Notes: generated by a model from the sequence alone, not told the origin. A stretch of DNA of 64,000 bases from Streptomyces sp. NBC_00683 (GCF_036226745.1 NZ_CP109013.1:3348001-3412000), one strand, 5' to 3'; positions 37,983 to 46,841 are shown, numbered from the stretch's first letter. Numbers and translations are program-made.

Positions 37983-39508
37983 GCGATTCCGCGAAACGCT
38001 CCATACTCGCGGGTCTTCGCTGGACCAGCCTGCGGCTGCGGCTCGTTGTCGTGTTCGCGCTGGTGGCACTGACAGCCGCGGTGTCCGCGTCGGGCATCGC
38101 GTACTGGCTCAACCGCGAGGCCGTCCTGACGCGTACGCAGGACACGGCGCTCGGCGACTTCCGGCGGCAGATGCAGAACCGGGCGGCCTCGCTGCCGCTG
38201 CAGCCGACGGGCAGCGATCTGCGGGACGCCGCCGGGCAGATGGCGAGCAGTGGACCCGGCTACCACGTGCTGCTGGTCGATTCCCACGACGGCAAGCCGA
38301 TCGTCGGGTCCTCCGACATCGATGCCTTCACCAAGCTCGACGTACCCGCCTCACTGCAGCGGCAGGTGAACAAGAAGCAGCCGCTGACGTCGAGCAACAC
38401 CCACGAGTACCACCTGTTCTGGCAGCGCACGAGCATCGGCGGCACGCCGTACCTGGTGGCCGGAACGAAGATCATCGGTGGTGGTCCCGCGGGCTACATG
38501 CTGAAGTCGCTGGACCAGGAGCGCCAGGACCTCAACTCGCTGGCCTGGTCCCTGGGCATCGCCACCGCGCTGGCCCTCGTCGGCTCGGCGCTCCTCGCGC
38601 AGGGTGCGGCAACGACCGTGCTGCGCCCCGTGCAACGGCTCGGGGACGCGGCCCGCAAGCTCGGCGAGGGGAAGCTCGACACCCGTCTCGTGGTCTCCGG
38701 CACCGATGAACTGGCCGATCTCTCCCGCACGTTCAACAGGACGGCGAGCTCGCTGGAGAAGAAGGTCGCGGACATGACCGCGCGGGAGGAGTCGAGCCGC
38801 CGGTTCGTCGCCGACATGTCGCACGAGCTGCGGACCCCGCTGACCGCGATCACCGCGGTCGCCGAGGTGCTGGAGGACGAGGCCGACAGCCTCGATCCGA
38901 TGATCGCGCCCGCCGTTCACCTGGTGGTGAGCGAGACCCGGCGGCTGAACGACCTGGTCGAGAACCTCATGGAGGTCACCCGCTTCGACGCGGGTACCGC
39001 CCGGCTCGTCCTGGACACGGTCGACGTGGCCGACATGGTCACCGCCTGCATCGACGCACGCGCCTGGCTGGACGCGGTCGACCTGGACGCGGAGCGGGGC
39101 ATGATGGTGCGGCTCGATCCGCGCCGGCTCGATGTGATCCTGGCGAATCTGATCGGCAACGCGCTCAAGCACGGCGGTTCGCCGGTACGCGTGTCCGTGC
39201 GGGCCGACGACGACGAGCTGGTCATCGAGGTACGGGACCACGGTCCGGGTATCCCCGAGGACGTCCTTCCGCACGTGTTCGACCGCTTCTACAAGGCGAG
39301 TGCCTCCCGGCCGCGTTCCGAGGGCAGTGGTCTGGGTCTGTCGATCGCGATGGAGAACGCGCACATCCACGGCGGTGACATCACGGCCTCGAACTCGCCG
39401 GACGGCGACGGGGCGGTGTTCGTGCTGCGGCTGCCGCGCGACGCGGAGCGGCTGACCGGCGCCCCCGGGGACGACCCGGACCGGAACGAGAAGGGCGGCG
39501 CGAAGTGA
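37979..39508 (+). CDS. afsQ2: AfsQ2 sensor histidine kinase
   Basis: A 509-aa membrane kinase partnering AfsQ1. Two membrane helices (about residues 20-45 and 185-205) bracket an extracytoplasmic sensor region. A HAMP domain follows (about 210-265), then HisKA with DMSHELRTPLTAI (phospho-His282) and HATPase with GNALKHGGSPV (N box), DHGPGIP and GSGLGLSIA (G boxes). The GTG start overlaps the afsQ1 stop, and its own stop overlaps the GTG of the lipoprotein gene downstream, so all three are one translationally coupled operon. The stimulus is unknown; the coupled lipoprotein may contribute to sensing. Confidence 0.95.
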   Translation: MSDSAKRSILAGLRWTSLRLRLVVVFALVALTAAVSASGIAYWLNREAVLTRTQDTALGDFRRQMQNRAASLPLQPTGSDLRDAAGQMASSGPGYHVLLVDSHDGKPIVGSSDIDAFTKLDVPASLQRQVNKKQPLTSSNTHEYHLFWQRTSIGGTPYLVAGTKIIGGGPAGYMLKSLDQERQDLNSLAWSLGIATALALVGSALLAQGAATTVLRPVQRLGDAARKLGEGKLDTRLVVSGTDELADLSRTFNRTASSLEKKVADMTAREESSRRFVADMSHELRTPLTAITAVAEVLEDEADSLDPMIAPAVHLVVSETRRLNDLVENLMEVTRFDAGTARLVLDTVDVADMVTACIDARAWLDAVDLDAERGMMVRLDPRRLDVILANLIGNALKHGGSPVRVSVRADDDELVIEVRDHGPGIPEDVLPHVFDRFYKASASRPRSEGSGLGLSIAMENAHIHGGDITASNSPDGDGAVFVLRLPRDAERLTGAPGDDPDRNEKGGAK

Positions 39509-40158
39509 TACGCAGCGACCGCGCGTACGACGCGCCCCGCACGGGATCCTCCCAGAGGGTCCCCGGCCGGGTGGCCGCCGCACTCGCGGCCGTCGTGGCG
39601 TGTACGGCGCTGGCCGCCGGGTGCGGCATCAGGAGCACTTCCGTGCCGGTCGACGCGGGGGCGGCACCGTCCCGGATGCCGTGCCGTACGTCGGCGCCGG
39701 CGGCGACCGCTCAGCCGCTGGAGAGCATCCCGGTCCACATCTACCTGGTCTGCGCCTCGCAGCTGGTGACGGTGGAGCGCACGGTGGAGGTCGACGAGTC
39801 CAGTTCCGACCGGCTCCGCATGGCCCAGTCGCTGCTCGGCGAGCTCCAGCGGGTTCCGACCGCCGAGGAGCGGCGCGCCGGCTTCTCCACGAACGTGCCG
39901 ACGGATCTGCGGGTCACCGCGGCGCGCAAGGGCGACCCGGAGGGCACGCTGCGCCTCAGCGAGCAGCCCGAGGACCTGCCCGCGGAGGCGCTCGCGCAGG
40001 TGGTGTGCTCGTACGCGGAGAGCGAGCCGCTCAGCTCCGGGGGTTCGGTGCTCCTCGGCGGGCCCGGGAACTACACCCCACGGGGCTACCTGTGCACGAC
40101 GGAGACGAAGAGCCGTCCGGGGAACGTACCGACGCTGGGTGCGGTCGAGCTGCCCTGA
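39505..40158 (+). CDS. Lipoprotein translationally coupled to afsQ2
   Basis: A 217-aa exported protein. Signal region with lipobox LAAGC at about residue 40 (VAAALAAVVACTALAAGC). The mature part contains HIYLVCASQLVTVERTVE and RLRMAQSLLGELQRVPTAEERRAGFST, faintly reminiscent of GerMN-like domains but not convincingly so. Three cysteines follow the lipid Cys, at least two of them possibly paired. GTGA overlap with afsQ2 places it in the two-component operon; an accessory sensing role is inference. Confidence 0.8.
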   Translation: MIRSDRAYDAPRTGSSQRVPGRVAAALAAVVACTALAAGCGIRSTSVPVDAGAAPSRMPCRTSAPAATAQPLESIPVHIYLVCASQLVTVERTVEVDESSSDRLRMAQSLLGELQRVPTAEERRAGFSTNVPTDLRVTAARKGDPEGTLRLSEQPEDLPAEALAQVVCSYAESEPLSSGGSVLLGGPGNYTPRGYLCTTETKSRPGNVPTLGAVELP

Positions 40159-40253
40159 GGGCCGTGTCCGGGCCCGGATCCGCCCTCCGTGCCCGTCGTC
40201 ACAGACGCTTCCTGCAACCGGGCGGAACCGATCCTGCCGGTCGTGGCGTCTTG

Positions 40254-40826
40254 GTGCACGTGCGCCACAGTTCGGACGGCAGCGCCGTCATCCGCTTCCG
40301 CGCGGCGGGGATCCTCCTCCTCCTCGCGCATCTGCTGTTCGTCGGCTGGCTGACGTTGCGCCCGCTGGACGTGCCCTGGGTGACGGCCGCGAATCTGCAG
40401 CCGTTCGCCGGAATCAGGGCGGACCTGGCGTTCGGCCCCGTCGAGGCGGCGCGCCGGATCGGTGAGGGGCTGCTGCTGCTGTCTCCGCTGGGCGTGCTCC
40501 TGCCGATGGCAGGGGGACGGCTGCTCGTCTCCCCGTGGGCCTCGCTGGCCCGGACCGTCGCGGCCGGGGCACTGATCTCCATGGCCATCGAACTGGGCCA
40601 GACCGGGGTGCCGGGGCAGGTCGTCGATGTCGACTCGATGCTGCTGAACACCGCGGGTGTCGCGATCGCCCATCTGCTCGTCGTTCCGATGTCCCGGGCG
40701 CGGCTGCGCCGCGGGAACCGGGCCGGCGCCGGGGATCTGGCCCGCCTCAGGAACGAGGCCCGCCTCAGGAGCGAGGCTCCTCAGGGGTCGACCCCGACGA
40801 TTTCCAGGGTCGGTATCGCCCCGTAG
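40254..40826 (+). CDS. VanZ-like membrane protein
   Basis: About 190 aa; the start is uncertain between GTGs at 40254 and 40260. Four hydrophobic helices, with the VanZ pattern LQPFAGIRADL, GEGLLLLSPLGVLLPM, SMAIELGQTGVPGQVVDVDSMLLNTAGVAIAHL (the E-x-x-Q and DxDS/NT motifs). VanZ proteins are associated with low-level teicoplanin resistance in enterococci, but most actinobacterial members have unknown roles. The Arg-rich C-terminus after RARLRRGNRAG contains a near-repeat RLRNEARLRSEA. Confidence 0.82.
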   Translation: MHVRHSSDGSAVIRFRAAGILLLLAHLLFVGWLTLRPLDVPWVTAANLQPFAGIRADLAFGPVEAARRIGEGLLLLSPLGVLLPMAGGRLLVSPWASLARTVAAGALISMAIELGQTGVPGQVVDVDSMLLNTAGVAIAHLLVVPMSRARLRRGNRAGAGDLARLRNEARLRSEAPQGSTPTISRVGIAP

Positions 40827-40917
40827 AGCGACGCTTTGCACCCCTTCGCGGAGCCACTATGGAGGTACCGGGAGCGCGACGGAGCCGCCCCCGAAACGGT
40901 TCGCGAAGGAGCCCACC

Positions 40918-41121
40918 ATGGCCGCACTTGTCCGCCCCAGTGAGGGACGCATGATCGGTGGAGTGTGCGCGGCGCTGGCACGGCGCTTCGGCACCTCCGC
41001 AAGGACGATGCGGATCATCTTCCTGGTCTCGTGCCTGCTTCCCGGCCCCCAGTTCCTGATCTACCTGGCGCTGTGGCTGCTGCTGCCGTCGGAGAAGACC
41101 TCGTCCGCGACGGCCTGGTGA
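40918..41121 (+). CDS. PspC-domain small membrane protein
   Basis: A 67-aa protein that is essentially one PspC domain: LVRPSEGRMIGGVCAALARRFG, RTMRIIFLVSCLLPG and the helix FLIYLALWLLLPSE. PspC proteins act as membrane anchors or regulators of envelope stress in enterobacteria; stand-alone small versions are common in Streptomyces. AAGGAG precedes the ATG at 40918. Confidence 0.9.
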   Translation: MAALVRPSEGRMIGGVCAALARRFGTSARTMRIIFLVSCLLPGPQFLIYLALWLLLPSEKTSSATAW

Positions 41122-41159
41122 CCGGCGGGACCACGGGGGTACGGAACAGGAGAACACGA

Positions 41160-41191
41160 TGGGGCGCGCACCCGGCCGGGTGCGCGCCCCA
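41160..41191. terminator. Bidirectional terminator
   Basis: A 14-bp perfect stem (41160-41173 with 41178-41191) closed by GGCC, between the convergent PspC and small secreted protein genes. Confidence 0.85.
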
Positions 41192-41209
41192 TACGCGTGT
41201 GCGGGGCGG

Positions 41210-41518
41210 TCAGCCGCCGATCGGCAGGGCACCGAGCGGCAGGGCACCCGTCAGTCCGCCCGCGGGCAGGCCGCCGAGCAGGTTGGTGCCCGGCGCCGAG
41301 ACCTCGCTGCCGCCGCCCTGCTGGTTGAGGAGGCCGCTGGCCGCCTCCTGCACGGCAGGCAGCGCGTCAGTCACGGAGTCGAGCGCGACACCGGCCGGGA
41401 GCGCGCCGGCGGCAGCGTCGACGGGCAGGGCGACCGCGGAGGCGCTTCCCGCACCGGCGGCAGCGAAAGCGGCACCGAGAGCGGCGACACCGAGGGTCCT
41501 GACAGCAGACTGCTTCAT
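41210..41518 (-). CDS. Small secreted Gly/Ala/Leu-rich protein
   Basis: A 102-aa protein with a clear signal peptide (MKQSAVRTLGVAALGAAFAAAGAGSASA) and a short low-complexity mature part with repeated LPxG/GALP motifs (GGLPAGGLTGALPLGALPIGG at the end). No cysteine. AAGGA lies nine bases before the ATG. The same style as the 138-aa secreted protein at 34991. Likely surface-associated; function unknown. Confidence 0.72.
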   Translation of the reverse strand: MKQSAVRTLGVAALGAAFAAAGAGSASAVALPVDAAAGALPAGVALDSVTDALPAVQEAASGLLNQQGGGSEVSAPGTNLLGGLPAGGLTGALPLGALPIGG

Positions 41519-41604
41519 GTGAAATTCATCCTTGGGGAAGGGGATGTGAGCGGCTCTGCAACGTAGTCATCCCTCCGCCCTTCCCGCAAACATGCCAAGA
41601 CACG

Positions 41605-41634
41605 AAAAAAGGCCGGGATCCGAAGATCCCGGCC
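41605..41634 (-). terminator. Classical intrinsic terminator of add
   Basis: Read on the minus strand: a 10-bp stem GGCCGGGATC/GATCCCGGCC with a TTCG tetraloop followed by six Ts. It is the only terminator in the window with a true T-run, and lies just after the add stop codon. Confidence 0.95.
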
Positions 41635-41652
41635 GTTCCCATTTCGGTGTCC

Positions 41653-42807
41653 TCAGCCTGCCACCGACGAAGAAGCGCTGGTCGTAGCCGTCTGACGGAA
41701 AAGCCACTCGGACTTCAGCTCCGCGTATCCCGGCTTGACGACGTCGTTGATCATCGCCAGACGTTCATCGAAAGGAATGAACGCTGATTTCATCGCATTG
41801 ACTGTGAACCACTGCATGTCATCGAGCGTGTATCCGAATGTCTCGGTCAGCCGCTCGAATTCCTGGCTCATGCTGGTACCGCTCATCAGCCGGTTGTCCG
41901 TATTCACCGTGGCGCGGAAATGCAGCTTCCGCAGCAGCCCGATGGGGTGCTCCGCGTACGAGGGCGCGGCACCGGTCTGGAGGTTGGAGGTCGGGCAGAG
42001 CTCCAGCGGGATCCGCTTGTCCCGTACGTAGGAGGCGAGGCGGCCCAGCGTCACGCTGCCGTCCTCGGCGATCTCGATGTCGTCGATGATGCGGACGCCG
42101 TGGCCGAGCCGGTCGGCGCCGCACCACTGGAGGGCCTGCCAGATCGACGGCAGCCCGAAGGCCTCGCCCGCGTGGATGGTGAAGTGGTTGTTCTCGCGCT
42201 TGAGGTACTCGAACGCGTCGAGGTGCCGGGTGGGCGGGAAGCCCGCCTCGGCGCCCGCGATGTCGAAGCCGACGACGCCCAGGTCGCGGTAGCGGTTGGC
42301 GAGTTCGGCGATCTCCAGGGCGCGGGCGGCGTGCCGCATGGCGGTCAGGAGGGCGCCGATACGGATGCGGTGGCCGTTCGCGCGGGCCCGGCGCTCGCCC
42401 TCCCGGAAGCCCTCGTTGACCGCCTCGACGACCTCTTCGAGGGTCAGGCCGGCGGTGAGGTGCTGCTCGGGCGCGTACCGCACCTCGGCGTAGACGACGC
42501 CGTCCTCGGCGAGGTCCTCGGCGCACTCCGCGGCCACCCGGAACAGGGCGTCGCGTGTCTGCATGACGGCGCAGGTGTGGGCGAACGTCTCCAGGTAGCG
42601 CTCCAGCGAACCGGAGTCCGCCGCCTCGCGGAACCAGATGCCGAGTTTGTCGGGTTCCGTCTCGGGCAGCGCGTCATAGCCTTGCGCGAGCGCCAGCTCG
42701 ACGATGGTGCCGGGGCGCAGGCCCCCGTCGAGATGGTCGTGGAGAAGCACCTTGGGCGCGCGGCGGATCTGATCGGGTCCGGGGACATTCAGGGTCTGGC
42801 TCGTCAT
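41653..42807 (-). CDS. add: Adenosine deaminase
   Basis: Hydrolyses adenosine and deoxyadenosine to (deoxy)inosine, which PNP then splits. 384 aa. Zinc ligands HDHLDGG and HAGEAFG, catalytic Glu in the same HAGE motif, and LGHGVRI and [12 protein letters not shown] further on. ATG at 42807 with TAGAGT only six bases upstream and no ribosome-binding site: a leaderless mRNA is likely. The promoter carries a perfect nucleoside-regulon operator. Single-gene unit with its own strong terminator. Confidence 0.95.
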   Translation of the reverse strand: MTSQTLNVPGPDQIRRAPKVLLHDHLDGGLRPGTIVELALAQGYDALPETEPDKLGIWFREAADSGSLERYLETFAHTCAVMQTRDALFRVAAECAEDLAEDGVVYAEVRYAPEQHLTAGLTLEEVVEAVNEGFREGERRARANGHRIRIGALLTAMRHAARALEIAELANRYRDLGVVGFDIAGAEAGFPPTRHLDAFEYLKRENNHFTIHAGEAFGLPSIWQALQWCGADRLGHGVRIIDDIEIAEDGSVTLGRLASYVRDKRIPLELCPTSNLQTGAAPSYAEHPIGLLRKLHFRATVNTDNRLMSGTSMSQEFERLTETFGYTLDDMQWFTVNAMKSAFIPFDERLAMINDVVKPGYAELKSEWLFRQTATTSASSSVAG

Positions 42808-42823
42808 TGGGGCACTCTAGCGC

Positions 42824-42835
42824 CTACGCGCGTAG
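42824..42835 (-). promoter_or_regulatory. Nucleoside-regulon operator, add copy
   Basis: Perfect CTACGCGCGTAG, four bases upstream of the add -10 (TAGAGT on the minus strand, 42814-42819) and thus in the promoter spacer. Confidence 0.75.
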
Positions 42836-42921
42836 AGCGCGTGGAGGGCGCCGGCTGCCGATGCGTAACAGTGACCGCGATGTCGGGTGGAATACACCTG
42901 CCCTTCTGACACTGTTCTGTC

Positions 42922-43680
42922 ATGGCACAGCGCGCACTTCCCCTGCCTGCTGCGAGGCTGGGACGGGCCGTCCACACGGCCGGAGCACCACCTGAGGTCA
43001 GCGGCGTGGTCCTGCTGCTCCCGGACGGCGAGACCCACTCACAGCGCCGCCCCTCCACCTTTTCGTACGCGGTACAGCTGCCGTTCGCCCGGATGCTGGC
43101 GCGGGCCGCGCAGGGCGACGGTCTCGCCGTGCACGTGGTGCACTACCGCCGGCGCGGCTGGAACGCCGACGGCGATCCGGTACCGGACGCGGAATGGGCC
43201 GCCGACGAGGCCGTGCGCCGCTACGGCGACATCCCCGTCTGCCTGGCCGGACACGGGATGGGGGGCCGGGCGGCCCTGCGTGCGGGCGGGCACCCCGCCG
43301 TCACCTCCGTACTGGCGATGGCTCCCTGGCTGCCCGGCTCCGAGGCACCGGAGCCCGAGCCGGTGAAGCACCTGGCGGGGCGGCGGGTGCTGATCGTGCA
43401 CGGCACGAACGACTCCCGGACGGACCCCGAGCTCTCCTACCGGCTGGCCGAGCGGACCAAGAAGGCCAACCGGGACACCTGCCGGTTCGAGGTCCACTCG
43501 GACGGGCACGCGCTGCGGCAGCACCGGGCCGAAGTAGTGGCGCTGGCCGCGGACTTCATCCGCGGCTCGCTGTTCGCCGGGTCGTACGCACGGCCCGTCG
43601 CCGACGCGTTCGCCGCGCCGCCGCCGCTGGGGCTGCGGATGCCGCTGGCCGCGGGGTTCGGGCAGTCGCTGCGGTACTGA
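42922..43680 (+). CDS. Alpha/beta-hydrolase-like protein with nucleophile Ser replaced by Gly
   Basis: A 252-aa protein. VLLLPDG, a central elbow and VLIVHGTNDSRTDP followed by VHSDGHALRQH give the alpha/beta-hydrolase order with the acid (Asp) and His in place. The nucleophile elbow, however, reads LAGHGMGGRAAL: the Ser of GHSMGG is Gly (codon GGG at 43255-43257). Unless the chemistry has changed, classical esterase/peptidase activity is lost, so it may be a ligand-binding pseudo-hydrolase. Divergent from add, with about 115 bp between them containing the add operator. Confidence 0.8.
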   Translation: MAQRALPLPAARLGRAVHTAGAPPEVSGVVLLLPDGETHSQRRPSTFSYAVQLPFARMLARAAQGDGLAVHVVHYRRRGWNADGDPVPDAEWAADEAVRRYGDIPVCLAGHGMGGRAALRAGGHPAVTSVLAMAPWLPGSEAPEPEPVKHLAGRRVLIVHGTNDSRTDPELSYRLAERTKKANRDTCRFEVHSDGHALRQHRAEVVALAADFIRGSLFAGSYARPVADAFAAPPPLGLRMPLAAGFGQSLRY

Positions 43681-43708
43681 GCGGCCGTGCGGCAGCAGTT
43701 GCCGCGCA

Positions 43709-44662
43709 TCAGTCAGGGAGCAGGTTCCCCCGGCGCGACAGCAGGAAGTGTTTGAAGGCGGCCACCGGCGGCGTGTCCGGGTGGCCGTCCAGCCATGCGA
43801 CCCCGATCTCACGGGCGGCGCGCGGAGCCGTGACCGTCAGTTCGACCACACCCGGCCGGGCGACCGCGGGCGGCGGGAGCAGGGCCACCCCGAGCCCGGC
43901 CGCGACCAGGCCGCGCAGCGTCTCGGCCTCCTCCCCCTCGAATGCCACGCGCGGGGTGAATCCGGCCTCCGCGCAGAGGTCGTCGGTGATCCGCCGCAGG
44001 CCGTAACCGGGTTCGAGGGTGACGAACGTTTCGTCGGCGGCCTCGGCCAGCCGGATGCGGCGGCGGCCCGCCAGCCTGTGGTCGTCGGGGACGACCAGCC
44101 GCAGCCGCTGCTCGTCCAGGCGGCGGGTCACGAGATCCGGCGCGTCGGGGACGGGTGAGGTGAGGCAGAGGTCGAGGTCGCCCGCCCGCAGGCGTTCGAT
44201 CATCGCCTCGCCGTAGTTCTGGACGAGCTGGAAGCGGACCCGCGGGTGGTCGGCCCGGAAGGCGCGGATCAGGGCGGGCACGGTCTCGGATCCCATCGTG
44301 TGCAGGAAGCCGAAGGCGACCTTGCCCGCCGTCGGGTCGGCGTCCGCACGTACCGAGTCGGCGGCCTTCTCCACCTCGGCCAGGGCGCGTTCGGCGGAGC
44401 CGAGGAAGGTACGGCCCGCCGGGGTGAGCGAGACGGTGCGGCCACGGCGGGCGAACAGGGCGACACCCAGGTCCTGTTCGAGCCTGACCATGGCCCGCGA
44501 CAGCGTCGACTGCGGGACGCCGAGCTCGTGCGCGGCACGGGTGACGTGCTCGTGGCGCGCCACCGCTTCGAAGTACGCGAGGCGTGGCGCGAGCACGGAG
44601 CGAATGTCTTCTTCGTAACTGCTCGGTGACAGCCGAGGCTGTGAGCTGTGTTGATGCACCAT
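43709..44662 (-). CDS. LysR-family transcriptional regulator
   Basis: A 317-aa regulator. N-terminal winged HTH (about 25-85): LAYFEAVARHEHVTRAAHELGVPQSTLSRAMVRLEQDLGVALF. Effector domain 110-300 of the periplasmic-binding-protein type. ATG at 44662. It is divergent from an MFS exporter gene, with a perfect 7-7-7 inverted repeat (TTCATGC...GCATGAA) 19 bp from its own start, so it most likely controls that transporter and itself. Confidence 0.93.
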   Translation of the reverse strand: MVHQHSSQPRLSPSSYEEDIRSVLAPRLAYFEAVARHEHVTRAAHELGVPQSTLSRAMVRLEQDLGVALFARRGRTVSLTPAGRTFLGSAERALAEVEKAADSVRADADPTAGKVAFGFLHTMGSETVPALIRAFRADHPRVRFQLVQNYGEAMIERLRAGDLDLCLTSPVPDAPDLVTRRLDEQRLRLVVPDDHRLAGRRRIRLAEAADETFVTLEPGYGLRRITDDLCAEAGFTPRVAFEGEEAETLRGLVAAGLGVALLPPPAVARPGVVELTVTAPRAAREIGVAWLDGHPDTPPVAAFKHFLLSRRGNLLPD

Positions 44663-44680
44663 GGGAACGATTATGACGAG

Positions 44681-44701
44681 TTCATGCATTGGACGCATGA
44701 A
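44681..44701. promoter_or_regulatory. Palindromic operator for the LysR regulator
   Basis: TTCATGC (44681-44687), seven bases, GCATGAA (44695-44701). A LysR-type interrupted dyad (T-N11-A core) placed between the divergent regulator and transporter. Confidence 0.65.
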
Positions 44702-44724
44702 ACGCCGAGCCCTACGTTCGGGGT

Positions 44725-46035
44725 ATGCCTCCTGCCAGTACCGGGGCGTCCACCATCGTGCTGGGCGCCTCAACTCCGTCATTGCCCGTCGCCGCCGTCC
44801 CCGCCCCGGACCCGGACCGCCTCGAGCCGGGCCGTCCCGGCTACCGCCGGATGAGCTTCGCGCTGTTCGCCGCCGGGATCGCGACCTTCGCACTCCTCTA
44901 CTCCACCCAGGCGCTGCTGCCCGCCGTCTCCGCGTCCTTCGGCGCCACGGCCGGCCAGGCGAGCTGGACGGTCTCCGCGGCGACCGGAGCGCTGGCACTG
45001 TGCGTGCTGCCGCTGAGCGCCCTCTCGGAGCGCTTCGGGCGGCGTCAGATGATGACGGCCTCACTGACGGTCGCGGTACTGGTCGGGCTGCTCGTCCCGT
45101 TCGCCCCGTCGCTCGGCTGGCTGATCGCGCTGCGCGTGATCCAGGGTGCGGCGCTGGCCGGACTGCCGGCCTCGGCGATGGCGTACCTGGCCGAGGAGGT
45201 GCGGCCCAAGGCACTGGTGGCCGCGATCGGCCTGTTCGTGGCGGGCAACAGCATCGGCGGCATGAGCGGCCGGATCCTCGCCGGATGGGTCGCCCAGCTG
45301 TGGGGCTGGCGCGCCGCGCTCGGCGCGATCGGGCTCCTCGCCCTCGCCTGCGCGGTCGTCTTCCACTTCATGATCCCGAAGGCCCGTAACTTCACCCCCG
45401 GTTCGCTGAACCCGAGGGCCCTGGCGAAGACGGTCGGGGGACACCTCTCCGACCCGCTCCTGCGCCGGCTGTACGCGATCGGCGCCCTGTTCATGACGGT
45501 GTTCGGCGCGGTGTACACCGTGATCGGCTACCGGCTCGTCGGGGCTCCGTTCAACCTCCCGCAGGGCATCGTCGGTTCGATCTTCCTGATCTACCTCGTC
45601 GGCACGCTCTCCTCCGCCGCGGCCGGCCGCCTGGTCGCCCGGCTGGGCCGGCGCGGGGCGCTCTACCTAGCCGTCTCCACGACGGCCGCGGGCCTGCTGC
45701 TCTCCCTGGCCGACGTGCTCGCCGCCGTCCTGCTCGGCCTGGTCCTGATCACGGCCGGCTTCTTCGCCGGGCACGCGGTCGCCTCCTCCTCGGTGAGCCG
45801 TACGGCCACGACGGGCCGCGCCCAGGCCTCGGCGCTCTACCAGTCCGCCTACTACCTGGGCTCCAGCGCGGGCGGCACGCTCGGCGCTGTCGCCTTCCAC
45901 ACGGGGGGCTGGGCGGCCACGGTCGCACTGGGTCTCCTCGCGGTCCTCGGCGTGGTCTCGATCACGCTGTACGGCACCCGGGCCGCACGGGCGGAGCGCC
46001 GCCTGGCCCTGCCGTCGGCAGCCATGCAGAACTGA
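44725..46035 (+). CDS. MFS transporter, drug/metabolite exporter type
   Basis: A 436-aa transporter with 12 predicted helices. The loop 2-3 MFS motif is LSALSERFGRRQMM; AMAYLAEEVRPKALVAAIGLFVAGNSIGGMSGR resembles the YnfM/sugar-efflux-like branch. The N-terminal 45 residues are a cytoplasmic Pro/Ala-rich extension. The substrate cannot be read. Its start is 62 bp from that of the divergent LysR gene, with the shared palindromic operator between. Confidence 0.92.
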   Translation: MPPASTGASTIVLGASTPSLPVAAVPAPDPDRLEPGRPGYRRMSFALFAAGIATFALLYSTQALLPAVSASFGATAGQASWTVSAATGALALCVLPLSALSERFGRRQMMTASLTVAVLVGLLVPFAPSLGWLIALRVIQGAALAGLPASAMAYLAEEVRPKALVAAIGLFVAGNSIGGMSGRILAGWVAQLWGWRAALGAIGLLALACAVVFHFMIPKARNFTPGSLNPRALAKTVGGHLSDPLLRRLYAIGALFMTVFGAVYTVIGYRLVGAPFNLPQGIVGSIFLIYLVGTLSSAAAGRLVARLGRRGALYLAVSTTAAGLLLSLADVLAAVLLGLVLITAGFFAGHAVASSSVSRTATTGRAQASALYQSAYYLGSSAGGTLGAVAFHTGGWAATVALGLLAVLGVVSITLYGTRAARAERRLALPSAAMQN

Positions 46036-46121
46036 GACCTGCGCACGCACAACCACCGCTCCCCCACGCGCGTCCAACAGGCGAAGACACAGCGCGGTCG
46101 CGCGAAGGGGAGCAGGCGTAC

Positions 46122-46841
46122 ATGACAATCTCGGGGAAGATACGCACCGGCGCGGGGACACGGCGCGGGGTCACGCTGTCCGTCGCCGGTCTGGTGGCCG
46201 CACCGGCCATCGTCCTGGGCACCGGGACCTCCGCCCAGGCGGCGTCCTGCACGGCGGCCAAGGGGCCGTACCAGATCCAGGTCGAGAGGAACCTGAAGCT
46301 GCCCGCCGACGGCCGGCAGTCGACGGCCGACTGCAACGCGATCCGTTCCTACCAGGTGGCCAAGGGCATCACCCCGGCCATCGGGTACGCGGGGCCGGTG
46401 ACCTGGCGCACGATGAAGACGATCGCCGCCCAGAAGGCGGCCGGGAAGACCCCCAACGCCGCGAAGAAGTGCCCCACCAACAAGGGGCGCATCGCGTGCG
46501 TGGACCTGACCCGGCAGCTGACCTGGATCCAGGACGGCAGCAAGCTGAAGTTCGGTCCGGTGCCGGTGCGGACGGGCCGTAACGGCGCGGAGACGCGGAC
46601 CGGCTCCCGCAAGGTCTACTGGCGCAGCATCAACCACTGGTCGACGCTCTACGACGTCCGCATGCCGTACGCGCAGTTCTTCGACGGCGGCCAGGCGTTC
46701 CACTCGGTCACCAAGTCCATGTACAACAACCCCGGCTCGGCGGGCTGCGTCAACATGCGCCCCGCGGACGCGAAGTCATACTGGAACCTGCTGAAGAACG
46801 GCGACGACGTCTTCGTGTACGGACGTAAGCCCGGCACCTGA
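46122..46841 (+). CDS. Secreted L,D-transpeptidase with peptidoglycan-binding domain
   Basis: A 239-aa exported protein. Signal peptide 1-40 ending TSAQA. Residues 45-105 form a PG-binding-1-like domain (YQVAKGITPAIGYAGPVTWRTM). The YkuD catalytic domain (about 120-235) has VDLTRQLTWIQDG, AFHSV and SAGCVNMRPADA with the active His and Cys. It should make 3-3 peptidoglycan cross-links, as the lipoprotein at 9754 does, but is freely secreted. GGGGAGCAGG precedes the ATG. Confidence 0.92.
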   Translation: MTISGKIRTGAGTRRGVTLSVAGLVAAPAIVLGTGTSAQAASCTAAKGPYQIQVERNLKLPADGRQSTADCNAIRSYQVAKGITPAIGYAGPVTWRTMKTIAAQKAAGKTPNAAKKCPTNKGRIACVDLTRQLTWIQDGSKLKFGPVPVRTGRNGAETRTGSRKVYWRSINHWSTLYDVRMPYAQFFDGGQAFHSVTKSMYNNPGSAGCVNMRPADAKSYWNLLKNGDDVFVYGRKPGT

